Of a DNA stretch of 64,000 bases, positions 34,845 through 47,438 are shown one piece after another (positions within the stretch are counted from its first letter, which is position 1; each line of letters opens with the position of its first letter). The stretch comes from Anisodus tanguticus (taxonomy: Eukaryota > Streptophyta > Magnoliopsida > Solanales > Solanaceae): assembly GCA_034509755.1 (NCBI GenBank), contig CM067556.1, forward strand, positions 45,551,243 to 45,615,242. Reading direction: 5' to 3'. A model generated the notes under the pieces. That model saw nothing but the letters and a program-made list of their open reading frames with translations. It had not been told where the DNA came from and did no database searches. Made by a program: the position numbers and the translations under genes.

Positions 34845-35091
34845 ATGAGTGTAGATGTAGGAACTCCATTCAAACAACCATTGTACCAAACATACTTTCA
34901 AAAGAGCAGCAGAGAACACCCTTGCAACCCAAGGGGACCAGATTAGGATTCACATTGAATCTGAACTAGTATAAAAACATCTGGTGTTATTTATTTTCTG
35001 CACTATATCTGATAGCAGTTGACTATGATCCAAGGCAGTCCACTACGAAAAAGAAAAATTACAATTCACCCCCCCTCCTTTTGTTCTTTCA
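34845..35091 (+). repeat. Copia LTR 3' part (right copy)
   Basis: Matches the minus-strand LTR at 25,815-26,062 from ATGAGTGTAGATGTAGGAAC to the terminal TTCA. Followed 2 nt later by a perfect PBS TGGTATCAGAGC at 35,094-35,105. Confidence 0.87.
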
Positions 35092-35105
35092 ATTGGTATC
35101 AGAGC

Positions 35106-36244
35106 AAGGTCTCACTCAATAACTTAACAACTTGTGAGAAAAGATCAAATCGTTGGATATCAGATTGCTAGATCAATTTTTCAAGATGGACACTCCACCA
35201 CTAGGCCACCCTACTTCAATAGACAGTACTATAGTCATTGGAAGGAAAGATTCAGTATTTGTCCAATTTGTTGACTTTCACGCTTGGTTGGTAATCAAGA
35301 AGGGACCAAAACCTATTCCTGACACTGAAACAAACGAACCAAAAGATCTTTAAGATGATAAGAGAGAAATGGATCTAGAATTTTGATGTTACTAAGGAAC
35401 AACAAGATGTTATTCAAACAAATTCCAGAGTAATAAGCTTACTCTATTGTGCGGTTAGTGGTGAAGAATATGGCAAAATATAAACTTGCGAGACTGTTAA
35501 ATAAATGTGGGACAAACTAGAAGTTACTTATGAAGGGTCCTCTAAGGTCAGAGAAGCCAATATTCATGCACTACAACATGACTATGAAGCATTTTCCATG
35601 ATGGATGAAGAAAACATTGAATCAATGTTTACAAGATTTAGCAAAATCATTGGTGAACTCAAATCTCTAAGAGTAGTATACTCCAACTCCCACCAAGGAA
35701 GGAAATTGGAGAGAAGTCTTCCACAATCTTGGCAGACAAAATCTATTGTCCTGGAAGATGGAGATCTAGACAAATTTACTTATGATGAACACATAGGAAA
35801 TCTCATGGTCTTTGAGAAAAATCATATTTATAGGTACCAAAAGTAAGAAAAGAAGAAGGTAGTTGCATTCAAATCTCAGGTTGAGGAAATTGATGATGAT
35901 ATTAGAGAGGATGAAGTTGCTATGATATATAGATCTGTGGTGGAAGCCATGAGGAGATCTAGAAACAACAGAAGAGGTACTTCAAGCTTTAGAAAAGGGA
36001 AATTTCAAAATGATCAACCAAGAAATGATGGAAAATGTTTTGAATATGGTAAGTATGATCAGACATCATCTAAGTTTCCGGAGTCAAAGAGGAAATCATT
36101 TAGAGGTCAACAAAATCAAAGAGCGTTCGGTAGCTAGAGTGAAGATGAAATCTTAGAAGATGAAATGAAGAAGCTGAAAATGTTTGTTTCATGGCAATCG
36201 GTGAAACTAGTGAGGTAAGATCTTATCCATTCTCTAAGTGTCAT
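35106..36244 (+). pseudogene. gag: Ty1/copia gag pseudogene, right copy
   Basis: Plus-strand copia Gag, antiparallel partner of 23,061-24,200. Order: GYQIARSIFQDGHSTTRPPYF opening in one frame (about 35,150), FVQFVDFHAWLVIKKGPKPIP, then the UBN2-type domain MWDKLEVTYEG...HDYEAFSMMDEENIESMF (35,505-35,846) and RRSRNNRRGTSSF (35,940). The zinc knuckle is damaged: CFEYGKYDQTSSKF has lost the second Cys, the His and the last Cys. Ends at 36,244 exactly at a minus-strand family B LTR, the same junction as at 23,060/23,061. Confidence 0.87.
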
Positions 36245-39095
36245 TGTCACGACCCTTTTTAGGAATTATGGTGGCACCTACACTTTCCCACCGGTATGTG
36301 AACTACTCCCAACTCATTAATATGATACAAGAAAGAAATGCCAAAAATAATGACATACTTAAATAAGTTGTCGATAATAATATAAAATGCGGAACATAAG
36401 TCTTAGAATCATAATACAACCCCAAGAATCTATTCAACAATACAAGAGCTCTAAAACGGATACAAGTCTGAATAAAAGGGCAACATAAGCCAAATAGTAA
36501 ACATCATAGTCTAAGTGTCTGAATATGTCTCTCAAATCAATAAAAGTCAAGCAAGAGATAGGAGTATCCAAGGCATGCCGGAAGATAGCATCCTCACCCT
36601 GAATACTTATGATCAACCGGCTCAGATTCAAACTCGAACCCGAGGTCTCGAACTGATAGAAGAATTTGTATCTACATCCAAAAGAATGATGCAAGTGTAG
36701 CATGAGTACACAACGTACCCCCGTATACATCATAGGCCAACAACGACGTATGATACGTAAAAGGAGATAAATTTCAAGTTAACACCATATAACCCTATAC
36801 TAGACAATTCAGTAACCCAAATAAGTCACATTATCTAAAAAATAGTTCACATAGTCAACAAATCACATTGTTCATATAAGTTATCATATGATCAATATAC
36901 CACCCTCTTTTATCCAAGAGTTCAACTAAGTTATCATATAATTAGTCCAAGACTAATCTATCAACTGATAATCAATGAAATAATGAATGTATGATATGAA
37001 TGCAATGCATATGTCAGGTACATTTCATCTACAGTATACATGCGTTCAAATTCTATGAAATGCACACCCATATGGGACCCATAAAAGTCCATATACTCCT
37101 CCAGAATTTCTCAATGGAGCTCAGCTCTTGGCTAAAATAAGTGTTGCAGGCGTGCAACCCGTCCCCCCAGTATCATCATCATCTCAATGTTGCCAATAAT
37201 CTCATAAGTGTTCTTACCTTCCCGGTCTCTTGGACCCACAACATTTCCATATCACTCTATTATAAACATCATCAGAACCATGAGCGTATGAATGCAAATG
37301 ACAATTCAAGGAAAGAAATCAGGATGTAATGAGATGCAACCACATATAAGAGATGAATATCATATGCTTTCAAGAATTCAATAAAATATAATCCAAGTAC
37401 AATCAGGATATCATATCAAAAGTATGTGTGATGCATATACACAATAATAGCAAATATGGTGACGATCCCATATAATGGCTACAAGCCCAATCAACAACAG
37501 TCAGAATCAGCTTAAGGCTGATTCGCCAAATTGACCATTATCATAGTTCAACATCGGTACCTACCCAAACGTTCATCACAACCACTTAGATGGGACCTCC
37601 AAAGCAAAATACTCCTCAACATTTATAATTATGTACTTCTATCAAAGTCTAACAAAAGGAAACCGTAGCCTACCTCAGAGCCGAGCAGGTGCAACGTAAT
37701 ATCAACTCTGCACACTGGCCTTGCCCTTCCGAAGCGCCTCTTAGTAGTCATAGTCTAGCACGTATAGACTATCCATTAATATAAAGCTAACACACAACAC
37801 AAGGACTTAATCATACCAAAGATGCCTAAAACCAACCCTAGGCCCACGGTATCAAAATTGGAACTTTATTGTTCAAAAAGCTTCAAAGAATGCTAACTAG
37901 TCCTCTCCTTAAGTTAATTGGAAAACTAACCCCAATTGAACCCTCAATTGCATAATTTATTAAAAGCCCCGATTTACAAACCCTGGGTTTTTCTTCCAAA
38001 TTGAAAGGGTTTCCATATTCAGATTAAACTCTACAACATGATCATCGAATATAATTCAATAGTTATCCACAATATTAAGATAAACTAATTCATAGTACAC
38101 CCTTAAATCAAAGCTTTAGGCTCTTATTCTACCATAGAAGCTTAAGAACCCATCTTCTCCAAATAAGATTTAAACTAGAATTATGAACCTTAAAAACATG
38201 GAATGAAATAAAAAATGATGAAGAATTTACCGACCAAGTAAACCTAAGCACAACTTCAGAATTCTCCGATTAACAAGCTCTAAAACCGAGATAAGATAAT
38301 TGGCAAAGTGACTGGATTTGGGCATTTAAGAATCGTCCTGGAACAGCGATCTCACAACAGTGGAATCGATACCGCGGGGGCGGACTAGCTACTAGCTACA
38401 TTGGAAGAAATCTGTTGAGGTGGAACTATTAAAATCACGCATAACTACTGGTGCAAGCAAATCACTGCAGAGGTTCCATCGTCTCTGCGTGGACACCTCA
38501 GTAGGGACATAACCTTAAAACATCACAGGGCCCGCATTTGTGAACCGACCTCTACAGAATCAGACCCGCAGAAGCGGCCACATAGTCCATTGGTGCGGAC
38601 ATCAGACACCAGCAGTGGAAAACTCATTAAACCACCTGAAACACTCTCAAGACCCCCCAAGACACAAACCAGACACACTCTCCAAAGGTAAATAGTGCTA
38701 TGAACTCACTCACACACTCGAATATCTCATTTAACCAAGCTAAGACATACTTTTTAAAAGAATCACCCATATTCAAATTTCACAAATAAGATCATAGAGT
38801 ACACCCGATATCCTCGGAGAGTGAACTGATGACTCAATTAAGTCATAAATGACCCTCTAGAACTATCAAAAGCAACGAAACCCAAAAATAAACCCATATA
38901 CTCAAAAGAAAACTGTACGTCAAATTAATCAACTCTAAGATTCTAAATTTGAGTTTTGCTTTTGAAACTCATGTAAATGAACCTTGGGATCTGTGACACC
39001 CATCTCGCACATCAAAAACCCACATAAAGTCTTTGGGAAGGGTTAAATAGTTGAATAAGGGTCTTTGGCCTAAAATGACAAGACGGGTCACTACA
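36245..39095 (-). repeat. Family B LTR (2,851 bp, minus strand)
   Basis: Minus strand runs TGTAGTGACCC at 39,095 to GTCGTGACA at 36,245. Near-complete relative of 20,085-23,060. A 99-codon minus frame at 36,434-36,733 and a small plus frame at 36,515 are LTR sequence, with homologous but differently broken frames in the other copies. Confidence 0.88.
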
Positions 39096-40465
39096 TCAGA
39101 TACCAATTAAACAAACGTTCATCCTCGAACGGAGAGAAATGAAAAGGGGAAATGTATCAGAAGTAGTAAACAAGTTAGGGTATCTCCTCTGCATGTCGGA
39201 CCCTTTCTTCCAAGTCACCTCATCAACATGACAATGCTTCTATTATACCTTCACAGAGGTTATCTCCTTAAATATTAACTTTCTCACCTATCTATCCAAA
39301 ATAGCCACAGGCTCCTTCTCGAACTCCAAATTCTGATCAAGCAATATGGAGTCCCACTAGATAATGTAAGAACTGTTGGCATGGTACTTCTTCAGCATAG
39401 ACACATAGAAAACTAAATGAACACTTGTAAGACCTTGTGGAAGAGCTAATTCATATTCTACCTCACCAACCCTATGAAGAATCTCAAAAGGTCTAATATA
39501 CCTCGGACTCAACTTCTCTCTCTTGCCGAATCTCATCACATCCTTAATGGGTGAGACATTCTATAGAACCCTGTCACCAATCATAAACTTCATATCTCAG
39601 ATTTTCCAGCCGCATACTCCTTCTGCCTACTCTCAGCTGCCAGGAGCTTGTCCTGGATTGCCTTCACCTTCTCTAAGGATTCTCTCAACAAGTCGATACC
39701 TTAAGGGCCAACCTCGAATGCATCATACCACCTAATCGGAGAATGACACCTCCTACCATTCATCGCCTCAAATGGTGCGATATCAATGCTGGAGTGATAA
39801 CTACTCTTGTACGAAAACTCTGCCAAAGGTAAGAACTGGTCCCAATGACTATCAAAATTAATCACACAAGCTAGTAACATATCCTCTAAAACCTGAATGA
39901 TCTGCTTGAACTTACCGTCCGTCTGAAGGTGAAATATTATACTGAGATCCAAGCGTGTACCCAACTCCTTTTGCAAAGTCTTCTAGAAATGAGAGGTAAA
40001 CTGAGTACCCCAATTTGAAATGATAGAAATAGTAACACCATGTAGATGAATAATCTCACGAATATAAATCTTAGCCAACTTCTCAGAATTGTAAGTCGTC
40101 TGAACTGGAATAAAGTGTGCAGACTTGGTCAACCTATCAATAATGATCCAAATAGCATCAAACTTACCCAAAATCTTAGGTATCCCAACAATAAAATTCA
40201 TGGCAATCCTCTCCCACTTCCACTCGAGAATGGGCATCCTCTAAGACAGACCACTAGGTCGCTAGTGCTCATACTTGACATGCTGACAATTTTGACATCG
40301 AGACACAAACTAAATAGTGTCTCTCTTCATCCTACCCTACCCATGGTGCTGCTTCAAGTCATGGTACATCTTAGTAGAACATGGATGAATCGAATACCTA
40401 GAGTTGTGGGCCTCCTTCATAATCAATCTAGTCAAATTACCGACTCGGGGAACATACACTTCATC
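39096..40465 (-). pseudogene. pol: Gypsy family B integrase-chromodomain fragment (minus)
   Basis: Minus strand from 40,465 (VPRVGNLTRLI) through HHCC, then the core, then ALYGRR-type segment, KVSPxKD.MRFGKREKLSPRY (39,539) and VHLVFYVSMLKKYH. All three catalytic acids are changed: AMNFIVGIPK (D1 to N), ISNWGTQF (D2 to N) and DGKFKQI (E to K). It joins the LTR start at 39,095 through the linker and the dyad at 39,116-39,131. The 141-codon plus-strand frame 40,046-40,471 is its antisense shadow. Confidence 0.87.
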
Positions 40466-42424
40466 ATCTAAGTCCAAAGGTCAAACTCTCAAGCTCATAA
40501 AAAGTGACCAGAGATCTTTATAGATTGGCAAGCTTGGGAGTCCGACTTTTGGACTCAGATGATGGTGGCATTACAAAATATAGTAGAGTCGTCCTAAGTA
40601 GTGAAAGTAAAAGAGACAATATAATGGTCCCTTGTTGCTTCTACATAAATAGGGGATCCAGCGGCACAAGACCATGACTTTTGAGCTAGGGCAGATGGTT
40701 TCTTTAGATACCAAGACAGATTGTGTGTTCATGATTTCAAAAGACTTCGAGAAAAGAATATGTCAAAAATACATAGTTCACGATACTCCATTCATCATGG
40801 TTTGACGAAGATGTATCATGAACTTAAAAATGTCTATAGTGGAATGATAGGAAGAAGAATGTGGAAGATTATGAAGCCAGTGCCCGAATTGTTAGTAGGT
40901 CAAAGCCGAGCATCAGAGGCCCATCAGGGTAGCACAAAATATAGAAATTCCAATGTGAAAATGGGATATGATCAATATATATTTTGTGATAGGCTTGCCT
41001 CGCTCATTTCTTAAGTATAATTTGATTTGGGTGATTGTAGACCGACTCACGAAGTCAACTCACTTCTTACATATTAAGACTATAGACAAAATAGAGAATT
41101 ACATAAAGTTTTACATCGAAGAGATAGTTCAATTGCATGGCACTCTAGTTTCTATCATTTCTGATAGAGGTGATCATCTCACAATAAACTTCTGGAGATC
41201 ATTTTAGAGAGGTCTCGGTACTCAAGTTAATTTCAACATATTTTTTTGCCTACAGACAGACACTAGGCTGAACGCACTATTTAGATGATCAATGACATGT
41301 TAAGGGCATGTGCCTTAGACTTTAAAGGGAATTAGGATGATCACTTACCCCTTATCGAGTTTGGATATAACATTCGCTATCATTACAATATCAGAATAGT
41401 ACGATTCGAGGAATTATATGGGAGAAGGTGTAGGTCTCCTATCAGGTAGTTAAAAGTCAGCGAAGTAGAGTTAGTTAGGCCAGATTTAGTTCATCAGACT
41501 ATGGAAAAATCAAATTGATACATCAGCGATTGAAAGCAACTCAGATTCACTAGAAAACGTATTCAGATATGTGACGTAGAGACTTAGAATTTGATGTAGA
41601 TAAATGGGTTTTCCTCATTTCACCAATAAAAGACATCATGCAATTCAAAAAGAAAGGGAAGCATAGTCTGATATATATTGGTCTATATACAATCGTGCAA
41701 AAAATTAGCCAAGTGGTATATGAAGTAGAATTGCCACTAGAATTGGTATCAGTTCATCTAGTATTCCATGTATTTATGTTACAGAAATGTGTGGGAGATC
41801 CTTCCCTTATTATACCTACAGAAGATGTTGAGATCACTGAGAATTTTTTCTAGGAAGAAGTTCCAGTAGCTATACTTGATTGGAAAATTACAAGGTTAAG
41901 TTCCAAATAAATAGCCTTAGTGAAAGTATTATGGAGGACTTAAAAAATTAAAGTGGCCACATGGGAAGCCGAGGAGGAAATGAACTCATAATACTTTTTC
42001 TATGTGGAACAAAGAAGCAGAAGGTTCTTAAATAATACTTTATGTTAAGGTTTAAAGTATGAACAAATTGTAAGATCTCTTACTGATGTTCGTGTATTTA
42101 GGTATGACGATGTTTAAAGCTATCGCTATAGCATTAGAGGCATATTGAAAGACAATCAAAAGGTAAGTTACTATAAAAGAATGTTGATATTCTGTTTTTA
42201 GATAGCCAAGTGGAGCCTTGCGTGTTTTCTGAGCGTATATTTTGTGTTATGTTTATTATGTCACCCTATGAGGCTTACTTGTACGCTTATAATTAGCTGA
42301 AAGGATTTTGGTTAGTCTTATTTACAAAGAAAACTCTACCAAAATTTTCAGAGAATCTTATAGTTAAACTTTTCTTAAGTTATATACCCTCATTCAAGGA
42401 CGCTTGTTCCCAAGGGAGAGAAAA
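40466..42424 (+). pseudogene. pol: Family D gypsy pol fragment (RH end, integrase, chromodomain)
   Basis: Plus strand, different family from B. A linker with FELGQDGFFRYQDRLCV (40,690) precedes HHCC (SIHHGLTKMYHELK). The Cys pair is not recognisable. Core: frame change near 40,990 gives LIWVIVDRLTKSTHFL, VSIISDRGDHLT (D2 present), then decay; the Glu motif reads TRLNALF, so Glu is lost. At 41,638 KKGKHSLIYIGLYTI, VHLVFHVFMLQKC and, after a stop, a chromodomain end (ATWEAEEEMNS). Left edge is an abrupt join to the minus-strand family B fragment. Confidence 0.82.
42411..42424 (+). other. Polypurine tract, family D
   Basis: CAAGGGAGAGAAAA directly before TGTAATATCACG. A degraded dyad CATTCAAGGACGCTTG is at 42,391-42,406. 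Confidence 0.82.
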
Positions 42425-42673
42425 TGTAATATCACGTACTTTCAAATTAATATTTTAAAATCTCGATGCCTATAAGTAGACCCAAGTCCTAAAGAATTTA
42501 AGTTATATTCAAGTTATACATTAAGGAATAAAGTAAAGAATGTGATGATTCAAGAGTCGACCAAAATTTCATTGAAAGTTAAGTTTGTGAATTTAATTAG
42601 CACAAGGTCTCAATTCAAATGAGCATAGCTTCTAGTATATATGGAACTACGATGTGATCTACGTACGAAATTT
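42425..42673 (+). repeat. Family D LTR, start only
   Basis: About 250 bp beginning TGTAATATCACG after the PPT. Cut near 42,673, where a minus-strand LTR end of family E type begins. No further match in the window. Confidence 0.65.
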
Positions 42674-43396
42674 GTTACAACCTAAGCAGGAGGGGCATAA
42701 CTAGCACCGGAGCTTTACTTACCGAGCACCATATACATGATTGAACCATAAATCTTAATTAGAAAATGGGCTGTCAAGGCTACCATGATAGACTAAAAAA
42801 GGTCAAAAGAGATAACCAGCTGAAGATGCCAACCTAATAAGCATATATGCATAAGGGCTGACAAGACCATCATGAGGTCTATACAACAAGACATAAGCCG
42901 ACAAGGCCATCATGAAAGACCGTACATCAAAACATATGCTGACAAGGATATACATAATATCTATACACAAGACTCATGTCTACAAGCCTCTAAGAATAGC
43001 ATCATCATCATAATGTTGAGACAAGGTCCGCCATACCCATAACATGTGCATAATATCACACCAATGCAAACCACAACTTCAGAACAAATGGAGTGCACTA
43101 ACCACAACTGAGTTGAGAACATACTGATGAGAGTCGTCAATCTGTCTATCTAAACCTGTGGGCATGAAATGCAGCATCCCCAATAAAGGAACGTCATTAC
43201 AAATAATGTACTGAATATGTAAGGTAAGTAAGAGCTTTAGACATCAAAGTTAATGAGATATAAGAATGATCAACTTGTAATTCTGGATTTCCACTGTGGG
43301 CCATGATATGCATATATATACCATATACGCGTATATAACACCATCATACATATATATATCTGTATATAATACCATCATGCCTCTGTGGCCAACATT
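42674..43396 (-). repeat. Partial family E-like LTR (minus strand)
   Basis: Begins with TGTTACAACCTAAG, the reverse complement of an LTR end like that at 43,397, and shares blocks with it in the same order (GCTGACAAGG, TCTACAAGCCTCTAAGA, GAGACAAGGTCC vs GAGACAGGGCC). Repeated AT-rich units with ACCATCAT lie at 43,310-43,380. It stops at the next LTR end at 43,397. Confidence 0.65.
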
Positions 43397-45796
43397 TGTC
43401 ACACCCTAACCTTAGAAAGGGGGGTTGCCGACACCTCGCACCCTAAGGCCTGAGTGAACCAACTATAGTATCTGAATCCCCTGTCACAAAACTTGGGCCA
43501 CCAGGTAATAATAACAAGATGAAAGGTAACAATGACCTGCATGCAGAATAAGCCCAACAAATGCATATTTATACACAATTGAGGCTGACATGGCCGTACT
43601 AAATGTATCAATAATTGATAAGAAGACTGACAAGGCCAAACAAAATGAATATATACACGCACCTAGTCTACAAGCCTCTAAGAGTACTACAATACATCAA
43701 TTGGTCGAGACAGGGCCTCACCATACCCAAAATACTAAAAGTATATATAACAATACATATCGACTATGTACAACTACTCTAGGGAAGTGAAGTATGGCTA
43801 CCAACAGCTAGAAATAGGTACCATATTGAGAAGGTATGTCATCCTATTTGTATGTCTATTTGTACCTGCAGGCGTGAAACACATTGCCCCTAAAAGGTTA
43901 TCAGTATGAAAGAATATACTGAATATGTAATATAGGTAAAATATGTAAATAAGGAATATAATGTAAGAGAAGGGTGTAGAAGTCAACCTAAAACTCATAA
44001 AAGTCTGCTGAGGGCATACAACTTACATAACCATGAATATATGCAGGTAAGTAAAATAAAGACTTTTTATGGGGCCATATAATATAGTATCAAGCCTCTC
44101 TATGGGGCCATCTTATCATAAACTGCCTGGCCATAGAGTGCTTGACAATATCTGCCCAACTAATCAGTGGTATGTATATATAAGTGTCTGCCCGACTGAC
44201 TATAGCGTGGCACAGTAAGCAATACATACATATATAAATGCAATTCAAGACAGACCTCAGGGGACACCATGAACAGAGTCGGAGTGACCTACGGTCGTTA
44301 TCCTCTGACTATCATTATGGATTCATATAAAGTGAATGTTATAGTCCAACCCTAGTTCTTTGAATAAATCATATCACAAGGAATATCATAATATATGAAT
44401 GAGAGTTTCGACAAAAAACATACTAGAATTATAAGCAATAACAGAAGAGAAACATAAGACAACCAAACTACTAATGATATTTCATTTCACTTGTGTTGTA
44501 AAACAAGATAATACCAAAGAAGGGAAAACCTTACATACCTCATCGCCATAGCTATCGGAGTTCCACAAGTTCTCGTGCACTCTATGAAGGATTACTACAT
44601 TATATGAATGGTTTGTATCAATAACGGATCCATAACGAATAAGAAAGTTCGTCTAGACATTTTGTCAAACAACTGGCGTGCATATCGATTAGAAGATCTT
44701 TGTAGCTTAATCTATTCATCCATCAAACACCACAACTTCATTACTACTCTCTCCCACCTCCATATCTTAATCAACAAATTCATACCATGCTCTTAAACCA
44801 CATCAAACATCCCACAGCCACAACTATAGTTCTAAGATTCATAAACACTTTTTCCATAAGATTTCTTCAACAATCCCCAATTCCAAACACTTGTATAATC
44901 TTGAACATAAGAAGATGGAAATGAATCTTACCTTAAGCCTCCAAAATCAGTCCAAAACAGAGCTTACTTCACAACCAAGTATTCTCAAAAGTCGACACAA
45001 CACGAAGAAAGATGATTCCATGATAACCACGGGGTTCCCTACATCGGATTTATGTAGTTTGACCTTTGATTTTGCCTTGGATCATTAAAGACTCTTTAGA
45101 GAGAGTTTTAGGATCAGTTAGGGTTGTAAAATAAGGATAAAATGAGGTTTAGTTCGCAGGAGGTCTATTTATAGCAAAATAAGAACTTTTCACCGAATCA
45201 TTCCGTGACATAGTCTACGGTTCGAAAACTTTGTCTACAGTTCGCGGACACTGTCTACAATTCGCAGACTGTGCCAGATTCTTAAGATGTTCATCACCTT
45301 TTGTACGGAACTCTAATTGATGAACGATTTGTTGAGTTGGAAAGTAAACTCGTTGAACTTAAATTTAAGTAGTTCATGCACCCCATAATACCTTATATAT
45401 ACTAGAAGATATAACCCCACAAAGTTGAACAAAAAACCTATCATGACTTCTTCCTACCTTCCCTCAAATTTCGCCGAACTTAATTTCTTCTATTTGTTTA
45501 ACCCCGAACTCTTACGAGACTTACTTAACACTTGTTTAAAGCCTTCCTTAACCTTGAAGAGGGATATTAAACTCTTCAAACTCACATTAGTTAACTTCTT
45601 ATGCAATCGACCTCAAAAGTATGGGGTGTAGCTTGATGAAACTTACTTCCGTTGATTCGCTAAGTCTTAAAACTTTTCAAAAGTTACTCAATACATCCGC
45701 AAACTTTTTATATTCTCTTGGGGTAGTCCTACCATCTCCAAGCCTATGTTGGCTACATTACGATAACAACAACTCATGAAAACATGAGGTGTAACA
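43397..45796 (-). repeat. Family E LTR (2,400 bp, minus strand)
   Basis: Minus strand TGTTACACCTCATG at 45,796 to GGGTGTGACA at 43,397. A TATA candidate TATAAATAGACC is at 45,163-45,174. Small frames inside (43,399-43,662, 44,608-44,796, 45,425-45,631) have no motif. PPT follows at 45,797. Confidence 0.82.
45163..45174 (-). promoter_or_regulatory. TATA-box candidate in family E LTR
   Basis: TATAAATAGACC on the minus strand, a near-ideal plant TATA sequence, about 630 bp into the LTR. Confidence 0.55.
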
Positions 45797-45812
45797 TCAT
45801 TCCCTCCTTAAG
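45797..45812 (-). other. Polypurine tract, family E
   Basis: Minus-strand TTAAGGAGGGAATGA directly before the LTR start; dyad ACATTCGAGATGAATGT at 45,814-45,830. Confidence 0.85.
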
Positions 45813-45839
45813 AACATTCATCTCGAATGTTAAGGAAAA

Positions 45840-46960
45840 ATTCTAACTCTTAGGATTTTTTAATATTTCAGCAAAGTTTCCTCCATAAACTATCCAAAAT
45901 ATGTCAAGAAACCAGAATACATATCTAATGCTATACAAGGCCACAAAACAACATAACATATTCTTATTGGTCCCACATGACCAACCATCTATCTAGAAAC
46001 CAAAAGGGTTAGCCATAACTCACTTCCACTGTCAATTGTTGAACCCTGGGATGCATCTGTCACATCTGCCTCAGTAAAATCATCTAAATAAGATATATAA
46101 GATATGTTTAATAGATAGGATAAAAATAAGGAAATTGTATTTCATGAGTGTCGTTGTAACCTTTTAGCTGGAATAAATAAAGATACCTAGACTTCATGTC
46201 TTTTTTTAACTTCTCAAATCATCCTACCCCATTGCTTCATTCACAACACCCCAATTGGTGGCCATCTCTTTAGTCCGCAACTTATGGACCTGATGATATA
46301 GAATAACAATTGAGATATCTTTATAATACAAATTTTGTGTACCCTGAACACCCCTGACTAGGGATATATGACATGAATCTCCTATACACTTTTGTAACAT
46401 CGATATAGGGAAAATTTGATTAAACGTCCTTTAACTCCTGAACACATCGAATCGATCAATGTAAGATCTATACTTCTGACCATACAAGGTCAAAACTTAT
46501 CTAGATGTTAAAATGATAATTGCTATGGTACACAACTCTTTGAGGAGTAAGTGACCTTCCCATCCTCTTTTGAGATCTAAAGCATATGCCTTCAACAAGT
46601 CATTGTGCGTATATTTCATCCTTTTGGCCTGGTCACTTATCCATGATAAAATTATAATAGGGTTTGCCCGCTCCTAATCTTTCTTAACGACTCTCCAAAA
46701 GTTCACTATAACTGAGCTCTTCTACCTGATATAATAGACATTGGAATGTCCTGAAGGAGTATGATCTTCTTCCATATATATTACTTGTATGATCCTCGGT
46801 TGTGCGAATAGCTCATCCTCACGAGAAATGGGTCAATCTTACAAATCTGTCAACCATCAATATTACGCCCTGTAGTTTCATATTTTATCGCATCGTCGAT
46901 TGATACCAGCATTCTGGGATGAGATGTGACCTTATAGGCCAACAAGTGTTGACCTACCAC
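45840..46960 (-). pseudogene. pol: Family E integrase-chromodomain remnant
   Basis: Minus strand, heavily decayed but readable. LMVDRFVRLTHFS (about 46,860) matches the VVDRLTKSAHF part of the integrase core. DLLKAYALDLKRGWEGHLLL (46,600) matches the LRACVLDxxGxWxxxLPL block. MLQKCIGDS (46,410) matches the FHVSMLRK block. HKLRTKEMAT with a broken chromodomain follows at 46,290-46,200. No catalytic residue can be assigned with confidence. Confidence 0.65.
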
Positions 46961-47438
46961 TTTCATCATTGGATAAGTTTGGAAGTTATATTTTGTGGAC
47001 GCCTTCCTCGAAAATTGCTAAATAAGGATCCGAATACAAGATAAATGGTTTGACTTCACATGATTCCCAAGTTGGATCACGGATCCCATAAGACATGCTA
47101 CCTGGCCATAGGTAGAAGAATAGCGTCGTGCACTACTCAATTTTGTGTTAGGTAATGTGATGGATTATGTACATTATAGTACTAACAATATGAATGAAAT
47201 GACGAGGGGAGGTACTCCAATCATGGTGACTTCTTGCATTTGTAGGCTTAGACCGATTCTGGATAGTTCCCACCATGTATGGATCATTAGGCGTGCCTTC
47301 AGATGAGGTCATGTATCCCATAGATGGCTGGAGTATTTCGTGCACACAACTCAGGGAAGAGCTTGGGGCTTTCTTTGGATACGTAGTAATCATATAAGCA
47401 TGCTTCTCTAGCTCGCCACATAAGTCTGTAATATTTTT
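46961..47438. other. Unassigned stretch between family E and F pol remnants
   Basis: About 480 bp. Position suggests the integrase zinc-finger region of family E on the minus strand, but I cannot read HHCC motifs in any frame. An 81-codon minus frame (47,148-47,393) has no recognisable motif. Confidence 0.4.

Noticed and set aside
36434..36733. 99-codon minus frame in family B LTR, with related frames at 12,301-12,531 and 15,009-15,239
   Set aside because: Lies in LTR; the frame is broken differently in each LTR copy, so similarity is due to LTR homology.
40046..40471. 141-codon plus-strand frame
   Set aside because: Exact antisense shadow of the minus-strand integrase fragment, whose HHCC and core motifs are readable.
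44608..45631. Small plus-strand frames inside the family E LTR as host genes
   Set aside because: No motif, no conserved partner, and they lie antisense within an LTR bounded by TG...CA and a PPT.
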